DNA from: Deuterostichococcus epilithicus
Lineage: Eukaryota > Chlorophyta > Trebouxiophyceae > Prasiolales > Stichococcaceae
DNA length: 64,000 bases
Reading direction: 5' to 3'
Assembly: GCA_033439295.1 (NCBI GenBank)
Contig: JAVTLE010000003.1
Coordinates: forward strand, 496,001-560,000
Within the stretch, counting starts at the first letter, position 1, and each line of letters starts with the position of its first letter. Positions 33,825-50,800 of this stretch are shown here, piece by piece. Under the pieces are notes generated by a model. It was not told the DNA's origin, ran no database searches, and was given only the letters and a program-made list of their open reading frames with translations. The position numbers and the translations under genes are program-made.

Positions 33825-36800
33825 ATGGGATCCTCCTCGACGAGAGAAACGGTTTGTGAGCGGCTCGTAGAGGAATTCAAAGTCGAGGCGAGCGCATGCC
33901 ATGTGCTAGGTCACCTTCAGTTGCAGAATACGCTAATTGATGTCTGCTTTGTGCAGCAATCTATCGGGAATTGCGTGTGCTACTTGTTTCAGATGTTCTG
34001 CATGACCACTGCATTACGTTTCGATATCACATAACTACGCCCATGTGCTGCAGTGCGGTCTGCTCAAGAGCAAAGGGTGGATCCTCATCCTGGGAGCGCT
34101 GTTCCAGTACGTTCATGGCGCCTTCACCGCAGTAGGTGCAGATGGTTCTGCAGCCAGCATGTTGCTCGTCTCTGAGCTTCCGGCGCCTGTGGCGTACGAT
34201 GATGACTTGCGTTATGTACCGCAGCCTACCACATGCATGAGCCGCAGGAGAGGCCTCTCAAGGACCTCGGATTCATGATACTGCCGGTGAGTGATCCTCT
34301 TACAGTTGACGGTCCACACCCGCCGATCGCACATGCGTAGCCACTGCTTGGAAAGCTGGGCCATGCATGAGCACATCCCAAATACATGCCCACCGCCCGC
34401 AACAATGCGCCTGCATGCAGGAGCTCGGCGAGCGTTACGACTGGATCAGCGAGTCGCTGTTCTGGACGCTCTTCGTCTCTTTCCTGGTGTTTGCATTCAC
34501 GCCCTTCATCCGGCGGCGGCCCAAGTTCTTCACCGTCGTGCTGTTCAGCCGCTTCCTCAGTATACTGTGCAGTGTGTCGCTCTTTCTCCCGTGCATTCTC
34601 TTCAGCTCCTGACCACGCGTTGATGGTGCATGTTTGCTGACAGGGTAGCTGAAACCTGCAGTGTCTAGCGCCCATGCTTCCAGTGTGCATAAGCGGCATA
34701 GCAGGCCGGCTGGCTATGGGACCCGCAGAAGCGGGCCCGCTAGGCCACATCCCATGCATGCCAATGATGTTTCCGCTGCAGCGTGCCAGGCGCTCCGGAT
34801 AGTGTCCTTCCTGAGCACCGGGCTGCCGGGGCCCGCGTACCACTGCCGCCTGGGCAAAGCCACCGCGCATCTGGCCTGGCCGCAGCACTGGTGGCAAAAC
34901 ATCTTCTTTGACATCAGCACACAGGTGGGTTAGAGCCTGGCGAGACTAGCCAGCACCATTGCTTGGAGAGCAGACGCACCTCGTGCATGCATGCATGCAT
35001 CATTTCCAGCGTCGCATCAGTGCAGCTTGTCTGCTGCCTGATGTCTGACGACATGCTGGCATCCGCTTGGTGCAGGCAGCACACTCTTGTGGTGACCTGC
35101 TCTTCAGCTCCCACACCACGTTCATTCTCACAGGTATCTGAGGCTGCCTTTTTCCTTATGCGTGCCAACCCCTTGGAATCTCATATATGCTAGAGGCACT
35201 GATGCAGCAGGTGGACTTGCTTCAACTAAAACTGGTCATCTGCGATTGCAATAGGCGCCTACACATACACAGTGTACGGCAGCCACAGGGCGATCAAGGC
35301 CGTGGTCTGGCTGGCAGTCATGTGCATCTGCTGCCTCATTATCGCCTCGCGGAAGCACTACACAGGTGGGAACGGAATCGCTTGCCCAGGGTCTGCTGTG
35401 CCTGCGTCTTCACGCCTTTCTTCGTGTCTGATTTGCCTGCAACCAGCACACAATCAGCTGGTTGCTGACAAAAGCCAATGTGTGCGTGCAGTGGACGTGG
35501 TGGTTGCCTGGTGAGCTTTCCGGCCATGACCCACTGTGCATGACCCACTGTATGCGATTGCCAAGACGTACAGAAGCACTTTTGCAGCATGATCGCATGG
35601 CTGGCCAAAGGGATCTCACACAAACGCACCGGCGCAGGTATGTCGTGCCACTTGTGTTCTTCACCTGGAAGCGCTTCTGGACGACGCACCGCACTGAGGA
35701 GGTGCAGCTACCCGACTGGGAGCCCATCAATGGTGCGGACTTCAATAGAGCCTGCGACACTGGCGAGCTGCGCTTGGACACTCTGAAGCCATCCTGCATT
35801 GCAGTTGGCAATTGCCGCCCCCTCATCACGTGCTTTAATCGATCGTGCACATGCATGCACTGTGCTGCTCCCAGCCTAAGACGGTCAGGTACTAGCCTGC
35901 TGCTGGAGCAGGTGGCATTCCCAAAGGTGACTCGTCCGACGATGAGCTGTCGGACATCGTCGTGACCAGCGGCAATGGCAAGCACGGCGTCGAGATGACG
36001 CCCTCGGTGCGAATCGGCTCTGGCAGAGTGCTTTGCTGCCCGACGAGTCATCTGGCTGCAAAGCGCGGTATAGCTTGCCCGAGGACCCAGATTGCTGCAA
36101 GCCGCAGTGTAACTGCCTGCAGGCCGCAATACAGCCATGCATGTGAAGTCCCGGACCATTTCACCTTTCAGCAATGCACACTGGCTTTTTGCTCTTTGCA
36201 TGTCCATTTGTACAGTCGCCTGACCCTCAATCATCGAACAGAATGTTTAAGAACGTACGTATCGTACGCTTGGCCCCAGTACTGTAGGGGTCGAAAGCGC
36301 ATGCCAAAGTGCTGGGCCAGGCGTACGATACGTACGTTTAGGAACGTTCAATTCAGTGATTCAGAGCTATGCCACTGCACAAATGGACATGCAAATAGCA
36401 ATAAGCAGCAGGGAGACCCTTGAGCATGTCCCAGTCGACAACGAATTCCAGAGCATGTTCCCTTGCTGCACAGGTGCCGCCAGAGCTGCAACAGGCGCTG
36501 AAGCATGGGGCGTCCCAGAGTCAGTTTTCAACCGACGATTCCGAGGCATCTGTGCTCCTCTATGGCAAGTGCCTGCAAACATCGACTCTGGTCCTCAAAG
36601 ATGGCAAGCACGTGCGCGTGCGAGCTGAGCTCCTCTGAGCAGCTTGGCATTCAACCATGTCAGCTCGACAAGCTGAAAACACTCTGCGGCCTACTTCGGA
36701 ATCTTAATCTGCATCATGTGCTGCCTGCAGGCCACGGTAATGGCAGCTCGGCAGCGGGCTACAAACAAAACAAACAACAGCAGAGGCGCAGCGGTGGCAA

Positions 36801-37413
36801 CAGCCACACCGCAGGCAGCAGCACCGACGGCAGACTGTCTGGCGCCCATGGCGGTGGCCCTGGCCCCAGTGACGGCGCCGCGGCGCGGCTGTGCAAATTC
36901 ATCTCGTCGCCGCCGCCAGAGCGCGCAGACGTGGTAACGGTTGCCGTGGTCCTTCAGACTCCCGTGGTCCCTTTCGTAAAGCCAATGCCTGTCATGCGGC
37001 CTGCCAAACAAAGTTTTGCTTCCAAGCCTGCTCCTGTGACACCCGCCTGCTTGCTGCTTGTGAGCAGGTGTCTGAGGGCACCTCGACCAGCGTGCTGCCG
37101 AGGGGCAGTGCCATGACCAATCGCGGGCAGGGGCCGTCTTCCACAGGTCGGTCCAGGCTCACTTTTTCTGTTCGCTCTCGGCCTACGATGTCCCTCGATG
37201 TCCCTTGATGGGAATGCAAGCACACACGTCAGACTCACTTGGGACGCCTCAAAATGTCCGCGATGTTTGGAGACAGTGCGGTTCCACAGCTGTGCCAATG
37301 CTTGCGCAGGCCAAGCGAGCAGACGCTACAGCTCGCAGCCCGATGAGTTTGTGTACCCCGTGCACGACGAGGACGCCACCGCAAACAACATGGCGAATGT
37401 GCCGCTGGAGTAA
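33825..37413 (+). CDS. IPCS: Inositolphosphorylceramide synthase (plant-type IPCS)
   Basis: An integral Golgi-type enzyme that transfers phosphoinositol from phosphatidylinositol to ceramide, making sphingolipid heads. Exons from 34054 onward join in phase: 34054-34135, 34225-34286, 34421-34559, 34782-34924, 35076-35133, 35255-35365, 35492-35510 (19 nt) and 35638-35732. Motifs follow the Arabidopsis enzyme: 'GLLKSKGWILILGALFQYVH', 'CQALRIVSFLSTGLPGPAYH', 'CGDLLFSSHTTFILT' with the catalytic His, and 'IASRKHYT' plus 'VDVVVAWY' with the second His and the Asp (PAP2-C fold). Several hydrophobic helices are evident. The first exon starts at 33825 (MGSSSTRETV); its donor is unclear, possibly GC at 33888. 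A cytosolic tail follows: acidic 'DSSDDELSDIVV' near 35930, then Gln/Ser-rich sequence, ending at TAA 37411-37413. The tail exons after 35732 are less secure. Confidence 0.88.
36189..36401. repeat. Long inverted repeat (foldback/MITE-like hairpin)
   Basis: Arms 36189-36283 and 36308-36401 are imperfect reverse complements, with a 24-base loop. Perfect blocks include ACGTACGTATCGTACGC on the left against GCGTACGATACGTACGT on the right, and TTTGCATGTCCATTTGT against ACAAATGGACATGCAAA with one change at an edge. The element lies in non-coding sequence of the IPC synthase gene tail. I see no clear target-site duplication. Confidence 0.88.
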
Positions 37414-37981
37414 GGCCTGATGACACGGCGATGACCCTACCAGCAGCCCGCTTATGCCATGAACCTGGCCCACTTGACATGAGACGCGGCTGTGGGGCAG
37501 GAGCCAACATGGCTGGACATCGCTGCACCTTAACATAGAATGCAGATATAATATTGATGCGATTGCTGCAGGCTCTAGATATTTAGTGCTTAAGTCTCAA
37601 GTTTTGTCTGTCACCGTTAGCGGCATTGAGATGCCACGTGCTTGCTCTTGTGTAGAGTACCTTGCGTCTTTCGTGCGGGATCTACTTGCCTTGACCGACC
37701 TCAATTCCCCACTTCTTCAAGCAAATGTACACTTGTTGACCAATGAGCGACTCTTGATTCGACACCCTCCCACCAATAAATGCACCGGCAACAGGGACTC
37801 ACGGTCTGAGTTAGTCCCGGCGGCTGGGTGTTTCGACAGCCATCACTTCCGCAATCCGCCGGAAGATATGTCCTTTTCGAGCGGTGCCGCAGGACGATTG
37901 AACTTGTGATATCGAACTTTGTCTGCAACAGCTCTTCCCCCTGCTAGTGCCAGTGGCATACTGGTGCTGGAGGCGAGCGCG
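37414..37981. promoter_or_regulatory. Spacer and DAHP synthase promoter region
   Basis: About 570 bases between the IPC synthase stop and the DAHP synthase ATG on the same strand. Relatively AT-rich around 37530-37620. No named element identified. Confidence 0.4.
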
Positions 37982-43730
<5,749 letters not shown>

Positions 43731-44474
43731 GTATAAGAGTCTGGTCGTGACAGGACGCCTCTAGCGTCAGGCGATATCAGGCTGCACATTTTTGAATTTG
43801 AGACTGCTGCTGGCAGGGCATGCGCCGTTGGGACGGGCTGGCCTGTGCGTTTGGCTGGGAGCACGATTGTCTGACAGCGGTTTCGTCTGCTAGAGCACTA
43901 GAACAAGGGCGTTTAGGGTGTAACTCCGGAGCATAGGTCACCAGACTTCGGAAAGCAGACTGCGACAAACATCCTACAGCTCGTAGAAAGAGAATTTCCC
44001 ATTCGCCAGCCTTGCTCGAGCTGAAAATGGGACGAAAACAAAATCATCACCAGTCTGTTTTTCAACGATGAAATGCTCAGTGCAACATCAAACTCGCCGA
44101 CGGTCTTCGTGCCCTGAACGAAATCGTTCATTACACGCACTTCCTGTCAGCGTGCCGTGCCGATGACAGTCGTCGCAAAAATGCCATGCTGCTGCCACAA
44201 AATTGGAGCCTCAACGCAACCGTTCTGGAGAGCCATGTCGCCTTGCCCAGCCATGCCGCCGTGTTCAGCCATGAGGCCACCTTCCTGCGCCAGGAGGGCT
44301 GCCAGGCTCTTCACTAATATCCGTCGTCCACCAGCCAACAAACACCTGCGGAGTGTCTACAAATGCCCCTGCTCCCTATGAGGCCACCCTGCGCCCAGCA
44401 CCTGCAAGTGCCTTCACCCGGCATCTTTCTCGCCTGTAGACCTTGTCCACGTCGGCAGCGCCTGCGCCGTAATG
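43731..44474. other. Tail-to-tail spacer after DAHP synthase
   Basis: Convergent 3' flanks of about 740 bases with TGTAA at 43919-43923. No gene seen. Confidence 0.4.
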
Positions 44475-45985
44475 TCACAGGCGCCAGTCCTGGATGAGGC
44501 TGGTCGGAACCCACGGAACTTCAACGGTCTGCAGCGGGTCGCCAAAGAGCAGCAGCGCCCGGTCCACCAGCGATCGCGGCCCCCGCCACTCGTCCTGCGG
44601 CGTCACAAGATGCTCAAGTGTGCATGAGTTGCCAATGGAGCTGGTCTGCCGCCGCAGCGCGATCACAAACTGGGGAAGAGGGTTTGTGTTCGCTGGTCCG
44701 TCTCAATGTGGGGTCGCCATCCTGTGGGGTCCCGGAGGAGACCAGGCTGTGATGCCAGGCCACCAGCAGATGGCAAGCTCCACATGGTTCGCCGCCCGAC
44801 CCACCTGGAAGAAGAACTCGTCGGCGGTGGCGCTGGGGTGGCCGCCGGCAGTCAGCACGGCGGCCAGCAGGCTGGACTCGGCGCGGCCCCACCAGGCGTC
44901 CTCCTCCCCCCGCAGCGACACCGAGCCCTGGATGTCCGCCGGCCCACGCAGCGTCACCTGTTGCGTATGGGCAGGAGACCCTTGGCAGCCAGCAGCTTGC
45001 GCAGTGGAGGCCGGCAGCAACCCTCCAGGGATGTCCATCCCCTGTGGCGACCTCGCTGCTGTTTGCACGAGCGACCAGCGGAACCCCGGGATTTGAGGGA
45101 TCGGCAGCACTCTGAGCGGGACCTGGCAGAGTGCCTGGTACAGCTTCCGCATGGTGGCTCTGCAGCAGTTGGTCCGGAGGCACACACGGCATTGCTGCAG
45201 GCGCACCTGGAACACTTTCGTGGCATCCGCGTCTGGTNGGCCCGCACCGGCCGGCGCGGCGCCGTCCGCCGGCGCCGCCACTACCGGCTCGCCGTAGGGG
45301 CGCTCAGGCAAGTTGGGGAGGCCGCCCCACGCCACCCGGTAGTCCTCCAGGAAGCCGCCGTCCTTCAGCACCTGCAGCGTTTGTGTGACCGCCGCCTGCA
45401 GCTGCTCTGGCGCCGCGGCGCCGCCGCTGTCTGCACATCATCAGCGGCAAATCGCAGCAAGTGAGCGCGCGGCAGCAAGCAAAGCGCTGCTTGGGCGCGT
45501 GCGTGCAACCCACCAGCGTTCTCACACACACTGCGCGCTGCAGGACCACGCAGGGTGACAATTTTGTGCTCGGGAGGCGCCGCAGCGCGTTGCCAGAGTT
45601 TGCACCCTCTGCTGCAAGCCATGCTCCTCACCCGCGGCGGACTGCCTGGCGAGCTGCAGCTGCTGGGGCACGATCTGCTGGGCAAGCAGCTGCCCCGCGC
45701 GCCGCGTGAGGGTCTGCCGCTCCTGCGGATCCGTCACATGCCGCGCCGCCACCTGCGCCGCAACAGCGCCAGCAGCTGAGTGCCGTTGCCGAGCCAGGTG
45801 AGGGACGGGCACATCAGGTCGGAGAGCAGGCAGGGCACCAACAGCAGCGATTGAAAACCGGCATCGCTGGTTGGCCGACAGGGGTAGGATAGATACAGCC
45901 TTGCAGTTGGGACAGACGCTGGGCTGGACGGTGTCCTGCCCGTCGTTCCTATGCTGACAATCTGACCAGATGCAACGCCAAGCAA
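44475..45985 (-). CDS. Unrecognised protein, multi-exon
   Basis: I do not recognise this gene. The last two exons are firm: 44957-44805 (51 residues, with 'GEEDAWWGRAESSLL' and 'TADEFFFQ') and 44669-44475 ('FVIALRRQTSSIGNSC', 'EHLVTPQDEWRGPRSLVD', ending 'SLIQDWRL' and a stop). Their junction is phase 0. Upstream, about 45428-45200 reads 'LKDGGFLEDYRVAWGGLPNL' then an Ala/Pro-rich loop with an N at 45239, and about 45770-45640 reads 'HVTDPQERQTLTRRAGQLLA', a charged helix. The first exon may hold 'MCPSLTWLGNGTQLLALL' near 45810. The protein looks soluble. Its start is not fixed. It lies just downstream of the plastid twin-arginine gene on the same strand. Confidence 0.5.
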
Positions 45986-46045
45986 CAGAGCGCCAACAGC
46001 CCAGGTGTGGTGGTGGTTGTTTTCAGGCCGCCAAACAGGGGGTGG

Positions 46046-47024
46046 TCATTGGTTTTTGGTTTGCTTGACCACCTTCCACAGAATGTAGTAGGTGAAATTG
46101 AAAACCACGTCGCTCAGCCCGCCTGAGGCTTCCGACAGGTCGGGCACGCCAGGCAGCAGAGTCGCGTGAGAGGCCCTGTAGTAGGGGTACTCCCGGTCCC
46201 GCAGCCGGAAGATCTCCTTCTGCAGCTCCTGCTCGCCCAGCGGCTGCAGGCAGGACACGGCAGCGGCGGTGCTTGACTTCATGCTTGTTGTGTGGCGCCG
46301 ATGCAATGGCTGCTTGCGGACAGCGTTTCAGAGCCTGGCAAGCGGCGTGCAGACGTCATGCAGTGGCTCAACACCTCGAAGGCTGCAGGGAAAAGCCTCT
46401 GAGGTCATGTTCGGCAGAGCTGCAGCAGTGGTGAGGTGCATGTGGTTGAGCGACAAATGTAGATCACCTGCTGCTGCAGCAAGGCTTCATACACAGACTT
46501 TGTGAATGCCGCCGCAAGCTCCGGGCGCAGCCGTCTGGCGCCGTCCGCCGCCGCCGGCGCGGCGGCGCCGCCGGCGCCGTTGCCCAATTGCCACGGCAGC
46601 TGGAAAGCGATTGCCGGCTGCCCGGCGCTGCGGGCGATGTCTGCAGACGACGCACATGATGCACAACATGCTCAGCCATGCCTTCAGGATTCGTCACTTG
46701 CGTTTCTCGGTTCGCAAAGCAAGCTGCAGACGTGAAAGCTCGACAGCCTCCGAGCATGTCGGAACATCCAACCGGACCTGCTGTGACTGCTGCAGCGGCG
46801 CCCAAAACAACATAGCGCCTGCTCGCCGCAGCTGGAAGTTGGCACTGGGCTGGCTTGCTGTCGCGTGCTGGACCATCCATCGAAGCATTTTCGCTGCGGC
46901 TGCACTGCGCACGGGCTGCAATGCGAGGCGAGCTCAACGGCCGCCTAGCGTGTGCAGCGGCGGCGGCATGGCCGCAGCACGCCTGAGAGGCTGCATGCAG
47001 CTGCGGTGAATAGACAGCTTCCAT
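46046..47024 (-). CDS. Putative plastid protein with twin-arginine leader, unknown function
   Basis: Three exons agree in phase: 47024-46778, 46640-46468 and 46243-46046, giving 205 residues. The N-terminus is Ala/Ser/Arg-rich with few acidic residues, like a plastid transit peptide. Around residue 68 comes 'SRRYVVLGAAAAVTA', a twin-arginine pair followed by a short hydrophobic run, as in thylakoid-lumen proteins imported by the Tat route. The mature part has 'ELAAAFTKSVYEALLQQQ', 'QELQKEIFRLRDREYPYYR' and 'LSDVVFNFTYYILWKVVKQ', ending at a stop on 46048-46046. I cannot assign a family. Lumen or thylakoid location is inferred from the leader alone. It is head to head with the EFR3-like gene. 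Confidence 0.6.
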
Positions 47025-47811
47025 GGGCCGAAAATTCCCTCAATCTCTATCGATCCAAAGTCCGGCACCGTCTGGGAGGCACAAGCTGATGGCCTGGGCG
47101 CCGCAACTGTTAGAACATGGAAGGAGTGCAATGGCTGCGAAGATGATGCGCGATCGGAGACCCTTGCACGAAGGCTGTTTGTCAATGCATGCTGGGTGCT
47201 GTCTGCTGTATGTACCGCTCCAGACCTCAGATCCTGGCACAGAAGATGCCGAGGGGCGATCCTCGCGACATTTTACGTTGATCAGCCGTGCAGCACGAGT
47301 CATCTCTGCAGTTTTGAGCGATTCCGGCTTGGCCTTGCGCCTCGCATTAATGAAGCGAGGCGTGGCGACGGCAGATCACCTCGATCAGCCAGAACGTCCC
47401 CGAGTGTGAAGGCGCCCTCAGCTGGGTTCGGTCCCCAGCGTAAACTCGCCGACATACATCAATGCCTTTTTCACACGCTCTTCAGCCGGCAGCTGGTCGC
47501 AGAGCATTTTAGAAGGTTCCAGCTTACAGCATACGCCGCAAGCGGTGCTTCACACAGCAGCACTGAGCAGGCGCAGCTTGTGCAAAGGGCTCAGAAGGCG
47601 GCAGATCGATCGGGCGTCTGCTCTACCGTGATCGAGTGCTGGGGTGTCAACACTTCTCAACTGCTGTCTGGCGCACCGGTAGTGGGTGCAGTAGCGATCC
47701 CAGGGGTCAGCTTAGCATACGCGGCGCACGAGCCTGGAAAAGCAAGCGCTGTGCTGTGCAACAGCACCGGTACAGCGCAGCGGCGACCTCGACTCATCGC
47801 CAATCTCAGCC
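47025..47811. promoter_or_regulatory. Head-to-head spacer, plastid protein / EFR3-like
   Basis: 787 bases between divergent start codons. Both promoters are expected here. No TATA-like element was recognised, and the ORFs in it look like chance. Confidence 0.4.
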
Positions 47812-50800
47812 ATGAATTGCGGCTGCAACTGCTTCGGCATAGCGGCCAGCAGCGCGCGGCCCATCAAGCGCTACAACTTGCTGGTGCCAGACGTGTTTCC
47901 GAAGCAGCAGCCGCCGGCCGACGCGCCGGTCGACGCTGCCACCGCGCGCAAGATCAAGCGGCTGCTGGAATATGTCGACAAGAACCCACAGCGTGGCCCC
48001 AAGGCAAGCTGCCCCGGAGGGCAGTCCCCACGAACATGTTTGTCGCATTGATTTGAACACAAGCAGCATGCCACGGCCTGTCTGCCCCCAAATCAAATGC
48101 CTCTGTTGCATTGAGCTGAACAGAAGCAGCATGTTACGGCCTGTGTGCCCCGAATCAGAGGCATCGGAGCGATGCAGGCGGCACCAGCTGCACCATGTGT
48201 GACGGTCGGGTTTTGTCGGGCGCAGGAGGACGCACCTCGCCGATCCTACACTGCAGAATCCCTGCCACCAGTTTCCCAAGTGCGCCACGCAGGTGTCCAG
48301 GCGGCTGGCAAGGCGGCTGGGTTCTGACATGCGGCGTGGGCACTGGGGCTTCGCGCTGCTAGCGGCGCGGACTTTCTCCGCGCTGCTGGACGGGCTGCGG
48401 CCGCCGGACACCGCGCTGCTCGCTCGCGAGCTGGTCGTGCAGCACGTGGTGCGATGCCGCATCCATGCAGCAGGGCACGCCATGTCACTGCCCCGTGCCA
48501 TTGTCTGAGAGCCTGTTGTGCTGCCGCCGCCGGGGCAGCCGGTGTCCAGGCAGGCTGCTTCATCGGGTGTTGGCTTGCATGTGCTGCACCGCCGGCTGGC
48601 AGGTGCACCTGCAGGTCAGAGGGAGCCGACAAGGTGTTGGACACAGGCACGAGGCCAGTAGTGCTTCTGCCTGCGGCCTTCTGCTTGTGTCCAAGTTCCC
48701 ATGCATTATGCCTGACCTTGAAACTTGGAAATTGATGTAGTCGACATGCAAGCTCGCCTGCTCGACCCCTTGCAGGTGAAGGGTGCGCAGGTGGACGCTC
48801 TGACGGATTCGGGCGGCCTGAGCAGCAGCTGCTGCTCGGTGCCCGCTGGGGGGCAGCCGCCGGCGGAGGCGGCGCAGGGCAGCGTGGTCGGCCGGCTGCT
48901 GCGGCACGACCGGCAGGACCTGCGGACCGAGGGCGCCGAACTGTTCCGGCGCTTTGCCGACCTGCAGGTGACACGCCTGTCTGCAGCCCCCCAGTCTCAG
49001 TACAGTACTCACTTGTGGCTGCGCTCACATCCACACTGCATCCGACCAGCAGCGCAGCCACAAGTTCCTGCTTGCTGGTCCCATCGCCGAGTCTGATTCA
49101 TTGGCATGCAATGTGCTGAAATGCCTGAGGACGTGCAGCGTACCGCGCAGCAGCGCTCTGCGTTGGCATCATCTGGGACCCTTCGCTTGTGGCAAGGTGG
49201 CTCCCAATCTGAGATCCGGTGTTGCCTCCGCGCAGGACACAGCAGACTATGTGCCGCAGCTGAACGCCATGCTGTCGGCGCTCTGCACTGACGCCGCCGC
49301 AGCCGGCGGCGGGAAGCCGGCGGCGGGCAAGCCCCAGACTGGCAGCACCAACGAGCTGGCTGCTGCTGCGCTGCGAGCCCTGAATGCGTATGATGGGCTG
49401 ATGGCGCGACTGGGAGGGCCTGACTCAACGTTCCCCGCCATTGCGGCGGCCCTGGTGGCAGCGTATGCAAGCGGCCTGCCCGGCAGGTAGGCGATTAATT
49501 GTGCTCAAGTTGCGGCTCAACGATGATGTCTGAGTAATGCCGGTGCGAGCAATGCCACAGGACTTTGATCTGGCAGGACACATGCCGACGAGACGCTCGC
49601 TACTCACACCTTGGCGCTGAACTCGCACGCCGGCAATTGGTTTTATCAGTGCTATGTTCGACAGGGTCGCGAACGGCAGCGCAGCCATTGAGGCAAAGGC
49701 ACTGGGAGACGGCGACGGTGCAGCGCCAGAGCAGGCGTCGCCGGCGGCTGCTGCGGCGGCACAGCTGGCGAGGGACATCGGCTCGCGGGCGCAGGTATGG
49801 CAGATTGGTCACCACATCGCAACTTTTCTGCAACCTGCATGGCTCTCTGGAGCAGGACCTCGCCACACATGTCAATTGAGCGCCTCGATCCTGACGCACA
49901 GCGCTGACTGCCTGAAAACAATGTACTTACATACCACGATATTGTTCTCACGGCCTGCATCGAAACAGTGCTTCACCTCTAGACAGCCACAAACCTTGAA
50001 GCAGGGCTAGGTTGTCGTTCTCGTTGCTGGTGACCCAGCTGCAGCTGCACCGCGCAGCTGCTCGGCATATGCTCAGCTGCTGCCGCCGCCTCCATGTTCG
50101 TACCCTAGCACGCTCCGCTCGTGCCGACACGGTATGGTGTGTCGCCGCAGGCGCTAACGGGCGCGCAGGATCGGCTGGCGGCGCTGTTCGATGCCGTGCG
50201 GGGGGCGCGGCTGTGGGGGTCCCCGGCGGGCGGCCGCCTGGTGGCGGACCTACGGGCGGGGCTGGCCGAGCAGCACCAGATCTACCTGGCGTTTGAGGCG
50301 CTGCTGCAGCACTGTGTGGCGCTGCCGGCCGCAGACCAGCAGGTGCCCGTTTCTGAGGCGCTCACTGTGTCGCCACCGCTTGGTGCCACAGGACAGCAGC
50401 ATGCAGCATATACTGCTTTGCACTGAACTGCGGGATGCTGTGCCCATGAGGTGCCTCAGCCGTGATGTTGCCAGCTGCCACTCCTGGCTGGAGGAGCAAA
50501 ACCCACCAACGATCGCTGTCTTGCGCCCAATAAACTCACCACGTGCGTTGGTCATGCGCTGCAGCAGGTGCTGCGCGTCGCTGTACCCTTTGCCCTAGCG
50601 CTGACCGACTCCTTCGCCACGGCGGCGCTGGCGCTGCTGCTGCGGGCAAGCACGCGGCTGCCGGCCACCGCTGACGCTGGCGCGGCCGAGGAGCTGCGGC
50701 TCAGCGTGAGGTGAGCTGATCTGAATTGCAGTCTCTCATTCATTGTGTTTCATCTGGTACTCGATCAGCTATTACATTTGATGTGTCTCTCTATCGTTTT

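Noticed and set aside
44614-45192. Second minus-strand frame over the unknown gene
   Set aside because: Arg/Gly/His-rich shadow frame; the alternative frame has two phase-matched exons.
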